From positions 1-28,251 of IMG/VR virus record IMGVR_UViG_3300032285_002150: a stretch of 28,251 bases of DNA; one strand, given 5' to 3'. Origin of the DNA: a virus. The translations under genes and the position numbers were made by a program. Each line of letters begins with the position of its first letter. Within the stretch, counting starts at the first letter, position 1. This document shows positions 1-5,487 of the stretch, in pieces. The notes below the pieces were generated by a model. That model worked only from the letters and a program-made list of their open reading frames with translations. It made no database searches and was not told where the DNA came from.

Positions 1-49
1 GGATCTTGGTTGAAGCGTATCTTGTTTTGATTTTTTGGGCGGTGTGGTG

Positions 50-253
50 ATGGAAAAAGAAATCAGATGGCTTGGTCCATATAAACCGACAGATCGTCAC
101 GCTGATGATGTGACGATGCAAGAATTGGTGCGACTGCGTGTTGAGAATGAGCGGTTGCGGGAAGCGTTGAAGGATATTGCGGATTATCAAAAGCATGGGT
201 GGATTGACGGCATAACAGACATTGCCCGTGCCGCACTAAAGGGAGGTGAGTGA
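50..253 (+). CDS. Small ERLREAL/ARAALKG coiled-coil phage protein (array member 1)
   Basis: This 67-residue acidic/basic protein has no function I can name. Its middle (about residues 30-43) is a short coiled-coil reading RVENERLREALKDIADY, and its end reads ITDIARAALKGGE; the two blocks are separated by a variable loop. Both blocks recur in the next genes. Small phage proteins with a coiled-coil motif followed by ARAAL are common in phages of alphaproteobacteria and are annotated only as hypothetical. I start at the ATG at 50 rather than the TTG at 35 because the G-rich stretch just upstream is the likelier ribosome site; GTG 47 is an alternative. The TGA stop shares its A with the ATG of the next gene, so the two are translationally coupled. 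Confidence 0.75.
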   Translation: MEKEIRWLGPYKPTDRHADDVTMQELVRLRVENERLREALKDIADYQKHGWIDGITDIARAALKGGE

Positions 254-471
254 TGGAAGACGATCTTGTGGACGAATTAAACAAAGAAATTGAAAAATTG
301 AAAAATGCTTTAATTCGCATTGCCTTTAAAGCAAACATGAGGCGAAACGTCAAAGACCCGCTTCCGATGAAAACATGGTTGAGCCAAAACAATTTAAGTG
401 ACGCTGAAATATGGTCATTGGTTGAGTCTTTGGGTGATATTGCTGCCACCGCACTAAAGGGAGAGAAGTGA
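253..471 (+). CDS. Small coiled-coil phage protein (array member 2, diverged)
   Basis: A 72-residue protein of unknown function. It has the same architecture as its neighbours but a diverged first block: EIEKLKNALIRIAF takes the place of EIERLREAL, at residues about 12-25. The C-terminal block (IAATALKGEK) is kept. At DNA level the first block no longer matches the other members, while the last 15 bases or so (CCGCACTAAAGGGAG at 449-463) do. The start ATG 253 overlaps the previous stop (TGATG), and GGGAGG at 241-246 is a well-spaced Shine-Dalgarno. The central part (SQNNLSDAEIWSLVESLGD) is unique to this copy, so members differ mainly between the two conserved blocks. Confidence 0.75.
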   Translation: MEDDLVDELNKEIEKLKNALIRIAFKANMRRNVKDPLPMKTWLSQNNLSDAEIWSLVESLGDIAATALKGEK

Positions 472-707
472 TGGAAGACTTTTCAGAAGTAACAGATTTG
501 GAAACAGCGCGTCGTGTTTTGATTGGATACGACAAGGCGTTCCGTGAAAATGCTGAAATACATACACAAATGAAAGCAGAGACTGAGCGGTTGCGGGAAG
601 CGTTGACGGAAGTAGACAAGGCGCTTGTTGCATGGATGGGCAAAAACTCACTAATAAGGAAAGTGCTGCAAGATTATATCAAGACCGCACTAAAGGGAGA
701 TGAGTGA
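471..707 (+). CDS. Small ERLREAL/TALKG coiled-coil phage protein (array member 3)
   Basis: A 78-residue protein of unknown function, predicted mostly helical. It carries AETERLREALTEVDKAL near its middle and ends DYIKTALKGDE. The DNA encoding the ERLREAL block (584-606) is identical to that in members 1 and 4 over the core GAGCGGTTGCGGGAAGCG. Its start ATG overlaps the previous TGA (TGATG), with GGGAGAGA upstream as the ribosome site. It lies in an uninterrupted series of coupled small genes, which suggests a common transcript. No enzyme motif, membrane segment or cysteine pair is visible, so a protein-protein interaction role is the only inference possible. Confidence 0.75.
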   Translation: MEDFSEVTDLETARRVLIGYDKAFRENAEIHTQMKAETERLREALTEVDKALVAWMGKNSLIRKVLQDYIKTALKGDE

Positions 708-1147
708 TGGATATTTTAAATCAAGTAAAGCAACACGCAAATCGTTCAGTTGAAGAAACAATTATGAGCGGTGTTCCATTGCATCCAAAATGGTTTCAAA
801 TGGTTGCCGACGAGATTGAGCGGTTGCGGGAAGAACTTGAGGACATGCATCGCAGAGAAAGATCAACCGCCGTTCAAAACTTAGGCAATGAAGGCCAGTT
901 GTGCGACGAGATTGAGCGGTTGCGGGAAGCGTTGAAGTTTTATGCAAATCCATATGGAAAGTGTGAATGCGTCCCTGATTTTTATTCTGAATTGGGATTT
1001 GGAGACACAGCAGAAAATGCGCTTAATTCAGTAGTCAAGGAATCCTTGTCAACTTGTAAGCAATCCTTACAGGTTCAAAAATGGAAATGTCCTATTGGTG
1101 TTTCTGATTGTCGTGAGAATTGCGGAAATTATGGATGCGGAAATTAA
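707..1147 (+). CDS. ERLREAL-type protein with internally duplicated motif and Cys-rich tail (array member 4)
   Basis: A 146-residue protein of unknown function and the longest member of the array. It holds two copies of the coiled-coil block, DEIERLREELEDM (about residue 36) and DEIERLREALKFY (about residue 68), encoded by nearly identical DNA at 812-833 and 907-935. A vestige of the C-terminal block (GDTAENALNSV) follows, and then a tail unlike the others with a cluster of cysteines (KCPIGVSDCRENCGNYGCG) that could bind metal or form disulfides. It lacks the terminal AALKG block and the coupled stop/start, and the next gene begins 12 bases later. This looks like a duplication or fusion derivative of the array unit. 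Confidence 0.72.
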   Translation: MDILNQVKQHANRSVEETIMSGVPLHPKWFQMVADEIERLREELEDMHRRERSTAVQNLGNEGQLCDEIERLREALKFYANPYGKCECVPDFYSELGFGDTAENALNSVVKESLSTCKQSLQVQKWKCPIGVSDCRENCGNYGCGN

Positions 1148-1159
1148 GGAATATAACAA

Positions 1160-1387
1160 ATGGACATCGTTGAACAATTACGTAAAAGGGCATCTAACAG
1201 ATGCAATCTTGGAATTACTGAGCAGCCAGATGCTGCATTAGATCAAGATGCCGCTACCGAGATTGAGCGGTTGCGGGAAGCGTTGGAAAAACTTTCGTGT
1301 AACTGCACTTCAAATTGCGATTGGGATTTTGACGGCGAAATTTGTCCGTCATGGGTTGCCCGTGCCGCACTAAAGGGAGATAAGTAA
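1160..1387 (+). CDS. Small ERLREAL/ARAALKG phage protein (array member 5)
   Basis: A 75-residue protein of unknown function. The order is a variable N-terminus (MDIVEQLRKRASN), the coiled-coil block ATEIERLREALEKL (about residues 35-48), a short cysteine-containing loop (SCNCTSNCDWDFDGEIC) and the terminal block VARAALKGDK. The last 24 bases or so of DNA (1356-1379) match 222-245 of array member 1 exactly, although the genes are more than 1 kb apart; this points to recombination or recent duplication. AAGGA at 1147-1151 is the ribosome site. The TAA stop shares its A with the next ATG (TAATG). Confidence 0.75.
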   Translation: MDIVEQLRKRASNRCNLGITEQPDAALDQDAATEIERLREALEKLSCNCTSNCDWDFDGEICPSWVARAALKGDK

Positions 1388-1626
1388 TGCGATTAAATGC
1401 GGATGGTTTTGAAGAGGCGTTTATTGGAATTGGAATGCAATTCAACCGTGATTTGTCTGTTTACGATTGGGATAAATGCATTGAGATTTTGATGAAACGT
1501 GATGACATGGAATACGATGAAGCGGTCGAATTCATGGAATTCAATGTCATTGGAGCGTGGGTTGGTGATCACACGCCAGTTTTTGTAAAATTGGGTGATG
1601 GATTAAACGAATTGGAAGGGGAATAA
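1387..1626 (+). CDS. Conserved small phage protein, unknown function
   Basis: A 79-residue acidic protein. The segment DKCIEILMKRDDMEYDEAVEFMEFNVIGAWVGDHTPVFV resembles a small conserved protein seen in many phages and some bacteria, with a pattern of a predicted helix, then M-x-x-(D/E)EA-x-E, then FN-x-x-GA-(Y/W)-VG-x-x-TP-x-F. Its function is not known to me. It does not carry the ERLREAL or AALKG blocks and so marks the end of the repeated gene array. The start overlaps the stop of the previous gene (TAATG), and the repeat-borne AAAGGGAG serves as its ribosome site. It is probably co-transcribed with the whole left block. Confidence 0.75.
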   Translation: MRLNADGFEEAFIGIGMQFNRDLSVYDWDKCIEILMKRDDMEYDEAVEFMEFNVIGAWVGDHTPVFVKLGDGLNELEGE

Positions 1627-1627
1627 A

Positions 1628-1966
1628 ATGAAATTTGGGATAGTTTTTTTGTTATTCGCGAGCATTTCCGTGAGTTCAATTGCGCGAGCGGAACAAATTT
1701 CAATTATCTGTAAAACTGAGGACACGAAAGAATTTATTGATATTGTCGCAAAAAGTGAAAGAACGAATGATGTTCTTGTCCAATTCAATGGTGGTAAATT
1801 CTTTGATGGGTTTTCATCTTTTGAAGATCCGATATTTAAAGTTATCATTCCATTTGACGATGGAACAGCTTTAATCGCTTATAATGTTGAAACGCAAAAA
1901 GGCGGCGTTATCACGACGTTATCGAAAGATCGTCAATTCCATAAATTGGAATGCGCGTTTCGATGA
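1628..1966 (+). CDS. Small secreted (periplasmic) protein, unknown function
   Basis: A 112-residue protein that begins with a textbook Sec signal peptide: a short basic start, a hydrophobic core (FGIVFLLFASISVSSI) and a likely cleavage after ARA at about residue 22. The mature part is about 90 residues, predicted beta-rich, with two cysteines (one near each end) that could form a disulfide in the periplasm. It lies directly before a two-TM protein and an exported transglycosylase, so a role in lysis or in guarding the envelope (for example superinfection exclusion or control of murein enzymes) is possible. This is inference only; no family was recognised. Confidence 0.68.
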   Translation: MKFGIVFLLFASISVSSIARAEQISIICKTEDTKEFIDIVAKSERTNDVLVQFNGGKFFDGFSSFEDPIFKVIIPFDDGTALIAYNVETQKGGVITTLSKDRQFHKLECAFR

Positions 1967-2172
1967 AAAGTTTAATTTATGCGATCACAATGAATATCGC
2001 TTTGATGTCAATGTGTTGCATGATTTACCTCGTCGCGAGTCCAATAGCGATGTTAATTAAAGAAAAACTTGCATCTAAGTTGGACAAATTGATCAATGTG
2101 GTGTTATTCTTCCAATTGTCATGGATCTTCGCGCTGTGCGTGGATCTGTTTTTATTGTGGGTGACAAAATGA
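1963..2172 (+). CDS. Two-transmembrane small protein, holin candidate
   Basis: A 69-residue membrane protein with two hydrophobic segments (about residues 5-28 and 45-66). They are separated by a short charged loop containing KEKLASKLDK, and the protein ends in K. Size, two-TM topology and position immediately before an exported transglycosylase fit a class II-type holin, though no holin family signature is recognised. I chose the ATG at 1963, which overlaps the TGA of the upstream gene (ATGA); an in-frame ATG at 1951 would add four residues. Alternative: a small inner-membrane protein of a different function. Confidence 0.6.
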   Translation: MKSLIYAITMNIALMSMCCMIYLVASPIAMLIKEKLASKLDKLINVVLFFQLSWIFALCVDLFLLWVTK

Positions 2173-2181
2173 GGATCGTGA

Positions 2182-2583
2182 ATGAAAGCAATTTTCTTCG
2201 CAACGCTGTTGGCGGTATCGCCCGCATGCGCATCCGATGTTGATACGTTATTGAATGAAGCGGCTCGACGTCACAATATCCCGCCCGAAATTATCAGGGC
2301 AGTAGCACACATTGAAAGTACGAAAAGATGCGGTCTCAAAGACGGGCCACACCGTGGCATTATGCAAGTCAGCAGAGCCACAGCGAAAGAGGTTGGATAT
2401 CCTTGGCCATTCAAGAACTGTTTCGAAGAGATCGAAGCGGGTGCGATTTATCTCAGGAAAGCATTAGACCGTGGCGGCGAGGATTGCGATGGCATTTCCC
2501 TTTACAATACGGGAACTTACGCAAAGCCAAGATGTACCGCATACGGCAGGAAAGTAATCGCAGCGATGAGGCGCGGAGTTTAG
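2182..2583 (+). CDS. Lytic transglycosylase (SLT-like) with signal peptide, candidate endolysin
   Basis: A 133-residue murein hydrolase. Residues 1-17 form a Sec signal (MKAIFFATLLAVSPACA) with a likely cleavage before SDVD. The mature part has the goose-lysozyme/SLT pattern: helix DTLLNEAARRHNIPPEIIRAVAHIES with the expected catalytic glutamate E45, then RGIMQVSRATAKEVGY (G-x-MQV motif, about residues 58-73), then ISLYNTGTY (Y-N-x-G). These enzymes cleave the MurNAc-GlcNAc bond to give 1,6-anhydro-MurNAc. Several cysteines in the mature part suggest disulfides in the periplasm. With the two-TM gene just before it this makes a likely lysis pair in which the enzyme is exported by Sec. It lies far from the virion genes, which argues against a tail-associated role. 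Confidence 0.8.
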   Translation: MKAIFFATLLAVSPACASDVDTLLNEAARRHNIPPEIIRAVAHIESTKRCGLKDGPHRGIMQVSRATAKEVGYPWPFKNCFEEIEAGAIYLRKALDRGGEDCDGISLYNTGTYAKPRCTAYGRKVIAAMRRGV

Positions 2584-2590
2584 GAGATGA

Positions 2591-2812
2591 ATGATGCATG
2601 TCACTAAATTTATTATTGAAGAACGAACGCAATACAAGGGTTTAACGAGATTGGTTGAGCATAAAGAATTTGCGGCTTACGTGGAGAACAAGCCGCACAT
2701 CCAAGGAATTGGAGATTCAATGCTTGAGGCGTTGGTTAAGTTAGATGTGCAATTGGATTTTCTTTACGGTGATCCAACTGATCAATTGTTCTCAAATCCA
2801 CGCCGGAATTAA
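2591..2812 (+). CDS. HicB-like small protein
   Basis: A 73-residue protein. The central part, FAAYVENKPHIQGIGDSMLEALVKLDVQL, resembles the HicB antitoxin core, in which a beta strand and a proline/glycine turn are followed by G-D-(S/T)-x-x-EAL-x-x-L (a partial RNase H fold). No HicA-like dsRNA-binding toxin is visible beside it, and the protein lacks a DNA-binding tail, so it is at most a solitary HicB-like protein. Start: ATG 2591, with ATG 2594 as an equally likely choice because GGAG at 2583-2586 is better spaced for it. It is followed 12 bases later by the primase gene. The function is unknown and the family assignment is tentative. Confidence 0.6.
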   Translation: MMHVTKFIIEERTQYKGLTRLVEHKEFAAYVENKPHIQGIGDSMLEALVKLDVQLDFLYGDPTDQLFSNPRRN

Positions 2813-2824
2813 GGAAATTGATTT

Positions 2825-3139
2825 ATGGACATTGCGGAGTGGGCAAGAACCAATCAGGTGAATCTTCGGTCAATGACGGCGGGTTCGCAAAAAGTTAAAT
2901 GTCCGAAATGCAGTTCTGTTCGGAAAAATGGTAGCGATCCGTGCCTCTCAGTCCGGATCGACAATACTGGAATCGGGTGGCGTTGCCACCATTGTGGATG
3001 GTCGGGAGGCCAGTTTAATGACGCGCATAGGGAAAATACACGCAAAGTTTTTGGAAGACAGGCATCTGAACGTCCAAGCGGCGGCGGATATGGGCATTTA
3101 CAGCGGCTCGCAAGATCAGGATGGCAATGTCAATCCTGA
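2825..3139 (+). CDS. Primase zinc-binding domain ORF (T7 gp4-like, N-terminal part)
   Basis: A 104-residue ORF whose first 60 residues form a primase-type zinc-binding domain: C26-P-K-C29 and C54-H-H-C57 around a short beta sheet (CLSVRIDNTGIGWRCHHCGW). In T7-like primase/helicases this domain recognises the template trinucleotide and hands it to the Toprim catalytic domain. Here the domain is in a different reading frame from the Toprim/helicase part, which starts inside this ORF at 3018. After GGQFNDAH the sequence becomes low-quality (Arg/Gly/Ser-rich) and is probably just read-through to the stop. AAGGA upstream is the ribosome site. A single extra base around 3029-3032, a +1 frameshift or true gene splitting could each explain the arrangement. 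Confidence 0.7.
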   Translation: MDIAEWARTNQVNLRSMTAGSQKVKCPKCSSVRKNGSDPCLSVRIDNTGIGWRCHHCGWSGGQFNDAHRENTRKVFGRQASERPSGGGYGHLQRLARSGWQCQS

Positions 3140-4514
3140 CATCGAAGGCAAGATTCTCGTCATGCCGTTCATTCGTGGCGGCAAAGAAGTCGGCGCGAAA
3201 TATCGCGGCCCGAATAAAACGTTCTGGCAAAAAAAGGGCGGGGAGAAGGTCTTCTTCAATTCCGACGTATTGGATGATCTCGCGCTCACGAAGGGGGACG
3301 CGGCATTGGTCATTACGGAAGGAGAATTGGACGCGGTCGCGGTCGCTGCGGCGGGTTATCCTTTTGTCGTATCTGTCCCAGATGGTGCGCCACCAGCGCG
3401 GGACGGGGAAGGCAAACTGATCAATGTCCCAAAGGGGACGGACGATATCGATCCCGAAACCGACACGAAATTTTCCTACCTTTTGGGAGAGTGGGATCGG
3501 CTCGCGAAAATCAAACGGATCGTCATCGCGACAGATGGGGATGAGGCGGGACAGAGACTGGCTCAAGAACTCATTAGGAGGCTCGACAGGGCGCGTTGCT
3601 CGTTCGTGACCTACCCAGAGGGGTGCAAGGACGCGAATGACGTTCTGAAGGCCGCAGGAAGCGCGGGAATCCACGCCCTGATCGAAGGGGCAAAGCCGTA
3701 TCCAATCGACGGCCTGTATAAAATGGATGATTTCCCCGACACGGGGGCAATCCAAACCTATTCTACTGGCTTCCCAATGTTGGACGATTACGCGAAACCA
3801 TATCTCGGCGCGTTTATGGTCGTGGGCGGTTTCCCTGGTCATGGGAAATCCACTTGGACAATGCAATTAGCCGCCAATATGGCTCGAATGCATAAATGGA
3901 ATATCGCGGTCGCGTCGTTTGAAATGCAGATTGTGCCATACGTCACTGACGCATTAATGGGCGCATTTTTTGGCGGCAACATTCGTTACGCGGCCCCTTC
4001 CACGCGGCTGTCAGCGAGGCAATTTGTCAATCAGCGGTTTACGTTCATCGCGCCGAATCGGGCGGATTTTGAGACTGAGCATGATATCGATTGGCTCATT
4101 GATAAAATGCAGACGGCTGTCGTTCGCGAAGGCGTTAAAATGGTTTTAATCGATCCATTCAATGAAATTGAGCATCGCAAGCGGTCGGACGAATCAACAA
4201 CGGAATATATTGGTCGAGCAATTCGCAAGTTAAAGAGTTTTGCTCATGAATTCAATGTCTTAGTTTGTGTCGTCGTTCATCCTACTAAAGCGTCGTCTCA
4301 AATGGATAGTGAGGATTTGGGATTGTATAATCTCGCGGATTCGAGCCATTGGGCCAATAAAGCAGATATTGGCATTATTGTCGGTCGTCTTGGAAATCCG
4401 CAAATTGACACGTTGACGGGGATTTACGTCAAGAAAATCCGGTATCAACCGGACGCGGGGCAATTGGGAATGACGACATTGAATTTTGATAAATCGACAA
4501 GATTGTTTTCGTGA
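3018..4514 (+). CDS. Toprim primase / DnaB-like replicative helicase (T7 gp4B-like)
   Basis: A 498-residue protein for priming and unwinding at the replication fork. Toprim elements come first: ITEGELD (E101) and ATDGDEAGQ (D173, D175), followed by CKDAND as in T7 gp4. Then comes a RecA-type helicase core: Walker A GGFPGHGKST (K277), Walker B MVLIDPFNE (D379) and a VVVHPTK motif (H421, like the H4 motif of hexameric helicases). It lacks an N-terminal zinc-binding domain in frame. I start it at ATG 3018 because GGGAGG at 3004-3009 is a strong, well-spaced Shine-Dalgarno and because the in-frame upstream residues are only a shadow of the zinc finger. This mirrors the short form 4B of T7. Single-copy terminators follow the gene. 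Confidence 0.88.
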   Translation: MTRIGKIHAKFLEDRHLNVQAAADMGIYSGSQDQDGNVNPDIEGKILVMPFIRGGKEVGAKYRGPNKTFWQKKGGEKVFFNSDVLDDLALTKGDAALVITEGELDAVAVAAAGYPFVVSVPDGAPPARDGEGKLINVPKGTDDIDPETDTKFSYLLGEWDRLAKIKRIVIATDGDEAGQRLAQELIRRLDRARCSFVTYPEGCKDANDVLKAAGSAGIHALIEGAKPYPIDGLYKMDDFPDTGAIQTYSTGFPMLDDYAKPYLGAFMVVGGFPGHGKSTWTMQLAANMARMHKWNIAVASFEMQIVPYVTDALMGAFFGGNIRYAAPSTRLSARQFVNQRFTFIAPNRADFETEHDIDWLIDKMQTAVVREGVKMVLIDPFNEIEHRKRSDESTTEYIGRAIRKLKSFAHEFNVLVCVVVHPTKASSQMDSEDLGLYNLADSSHWANKADIGIIVGRLGNPQIDTLTGIYVKKIRYQPDAGQLGMTTLNFDKSTRLFS

Positions 4515-4526
4515 GATAGAATAGGG

Positions 4527-4557
4527 CATCCCGCGTGTCCCTCCCACAGGCGGGATG
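4527..4557 (+). terminator. GC-rich hairpin after the helicase gene
   Basis: CATCCCGC (4527-4534) pairs exactly with GCGGGATG (4550-4557) around a 15-base loop. The stem can extend by GGG (4524-4526) with CCC (4559-4561) past one bulged A. No T-run follows, so on its own it is a weak terminator; it may protect the 3' end or act with the stronger hairpin 45 bases downstream. Confidence 0.5.
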
Positions 4558-4600
4558 ACCCTGTTCCTGATGCTTTTGAATGCGTCAGTTGAGCAGGATC

Positions 4601-4636
4601 GGGGGCCGAGTTTCTTCCCTTCTCGGCCCCCTTTTT
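4601..4636 (+). terminator. Rho-independent terminator of the left plus-strand operon
   Basis: A perfect 10-bp stem, GGGGGCCGAG (4601-4610) with CTCGGCCCCC (4622-4631), closes an 11-base loop and is followed immediately by five T residues (4632-4636). This is a classic intrinsic terminator on the plus strand. It ends the transcript of the small genes, lysis genes and primase/helicase before the oppositely oriented cluster begins. Confidence 0.9.
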
Positions 4637-4711
4637 CCTTTGCTCCGCAATGGTTTTGTGCTACATTTGTTCTGTTCTGATTCGGCTGTTTGATATCGTA
4701 TTCAGTTGTGA

Positions 4712-4741
4712 CAGGGGCGGATTTGTCAGCGTCCGCCCCTG
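4712..4741 (-). terminator. Hairpin at the end of the minus-strand cluster, possible terminator
   Basis: CAGGGGCGGA (4712-4721) pairs perfectly with TCCGCCCCTG (4732-4741) around a 10-base loop. It lies 5 bases past the stop of the last minus-strand gene (4746-4976). There is no clear T-run on the minus strand, so it is a weak intrinsic terminator or an RNA-stabilising 3' hairpin. Confidence 0.5.
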
Positions 4742-4745
4742 ACCA

Positions 4746-4976
4746 TCAAATTTGTGATTTTCCGTCCGCCAATGGATTCATTGGAGCCACAGTTTCCGCA
4801 TTAAAATTAATATCCGCGTGTCCGTTATCCTCATCCCAGAAATCAATAGGATGAGGCTCAAATATCGGGACGCGTTCGCTATCCGCCATATTGAACCCGA
4901 AAATTAGGGTGTCACGTGGCAATTGCTCCAATGCGTTAATCAATTTGGCGGCGGTTATGCCTTTTCGCTCGGTCAT
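4746..4976 (-). CDS. Small acidic phage protein, unknown
   Basis: A 76-residue acidic protein, last gene of the minus-strand cluster. It starts with a helix (MTERKGITAAKLINALEQLPRDTLIFGF) whose pattern (a helix, then an L-P-x-D-x-x-I strand) resembles small proteins of phages and mobile elements that begin with TVKDLIEALKQLPQD-type sequences. The C-terminal half (HPIDFWDEDNGHADINF) is acidic. No function is known. The ATG overlaps the stop of the gene upstream (ATGA), so it is translationally coupled to the zinc-ribbon protein. AAGGA lies at a good distance. Confidence 0.7.
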   Translation of the reverse strand: MTERKGITAAKLINALEQLPRDTLIFGFNMADSERVPIFEPHPIDFWDEDNGHADINFNAETVAPMNPLADGKSQI

Positions 4977-5161
4977 GGTTTCGGTTCCTTTATTTCTTTT
5001 TTAATCAAAACGACGTTTACTCTCTCGCAATCAGTGCAATAATTGTCGTCATAGACTGACACTAATTCCCAATCTTGGGTGTCCGTGTCCCATTCTACCC
5101 ATGCATCGCGGACGACGTTTTCTGATCCGCAATGCGGGCAGCAAAATTTGATTTTTGTCAT
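4973..5161 (-). CDS. Small zinc-ribbon protein
   Basis: A 62-residue protein with a zinc-ribbon layout: C8-P-H-C11 near the start and C42-T-D-C45 near the end, joined by an acidic/aromatic stretch (EWDTDTQDWELVSVYDD). The end is lysine-rich (LIKKEIKEPKP). Such small ribbons usually bind one zinc ion and act in nucleic-acid or protein contacts; the partner here is unknown. AGGGG precedes the ATG at about 7 bases. Its last bases overlap the next gene's start codon. Confidence 0.78.
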   Translation of the reverse strand: MTKIKFCCPHCGSENVVRDAWVEWDTDTQDWELVSVYDDNYCTDCERVNVVLIKKEIKEPKP

Positions 5162-5170
5162 TGTTTGCCC

Positions 5171-5440
5171 CTATTTCGGCATTTCGACGTTTAGAGCGGC
5201 GGCAATTTGTTTTGATATTTCCTCGGGCGAACCATAGACAATATGGAACCCCTCGGCCTTCAACCCGCCATCAATTCGCGCAATGTTCGGGATCGGGTTT
5301 TCGTCATGATATTTCTCATAAACGGTTTTGACCGTGAGATGCATTCCTTCACTGACGAAAAGGAAAATTATCCCGCCTCGTATCCAAGGTTGAGGGTGCG
5401 GGCCGCGTTGCACTGCATCATAGAATTTCAATAGTTTCAT
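5171..5440 (-). CDS. Small protein of unknown function
   Basis: An 89-residue protein that I do not recognise. It has a basic N-terminal part (MKLLKFYDAVQRGPHPQPW), a central hydrophobic strand (GGIIFLFVSEGMHLTVKTVYEKY) and a C-terminal alpha/beta end (GFHIVYGSPEEISKQIAAAL). The hydrophobic stretch is too short and polar at its edges to be a confident membrane segment. AAAGGG lies upstream of the ATG. It sits between the DUF7227-like gene and the zinc-ribbon gene in the same transcription unit; there is no catalytic motif. Confidence 0.65.
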   Translation of the reverse strand: MKLLKFYDAVQRGPHPQPWIRGGIIFLFVSEGMHLTVKTVYEKYHDENPIPNIARIDGGLKAEGFHIVYGSPEEISKQIAAALNVEMPK

Positions 5441-5487
5441 GGTTTGATTCCCTTTGAGGATTAGGGCGGGTTTCCCCGACCCTTGGT

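Noticed and set aside
1-30. Last codons of a possible upstream gene ending in TGA at 28-30
   Set aside because: Only nine codons are visible, with nothing to identify or support coding.
2591-2812. Complete HicAB toxin-antitoxin system
   Set aside because: Only a HicB-like fragment is visible; no HicA-like gene lies next to it in either direction.
3015-3866. 283-codon open frame on the minus strand
   Set aside because: It is exactly antisense to the helicase, which has clear Toprim and Walker motifs; composition is shadow-like (Arg/Phe/Ile-rich), and no ribosome site or family pattern exists.
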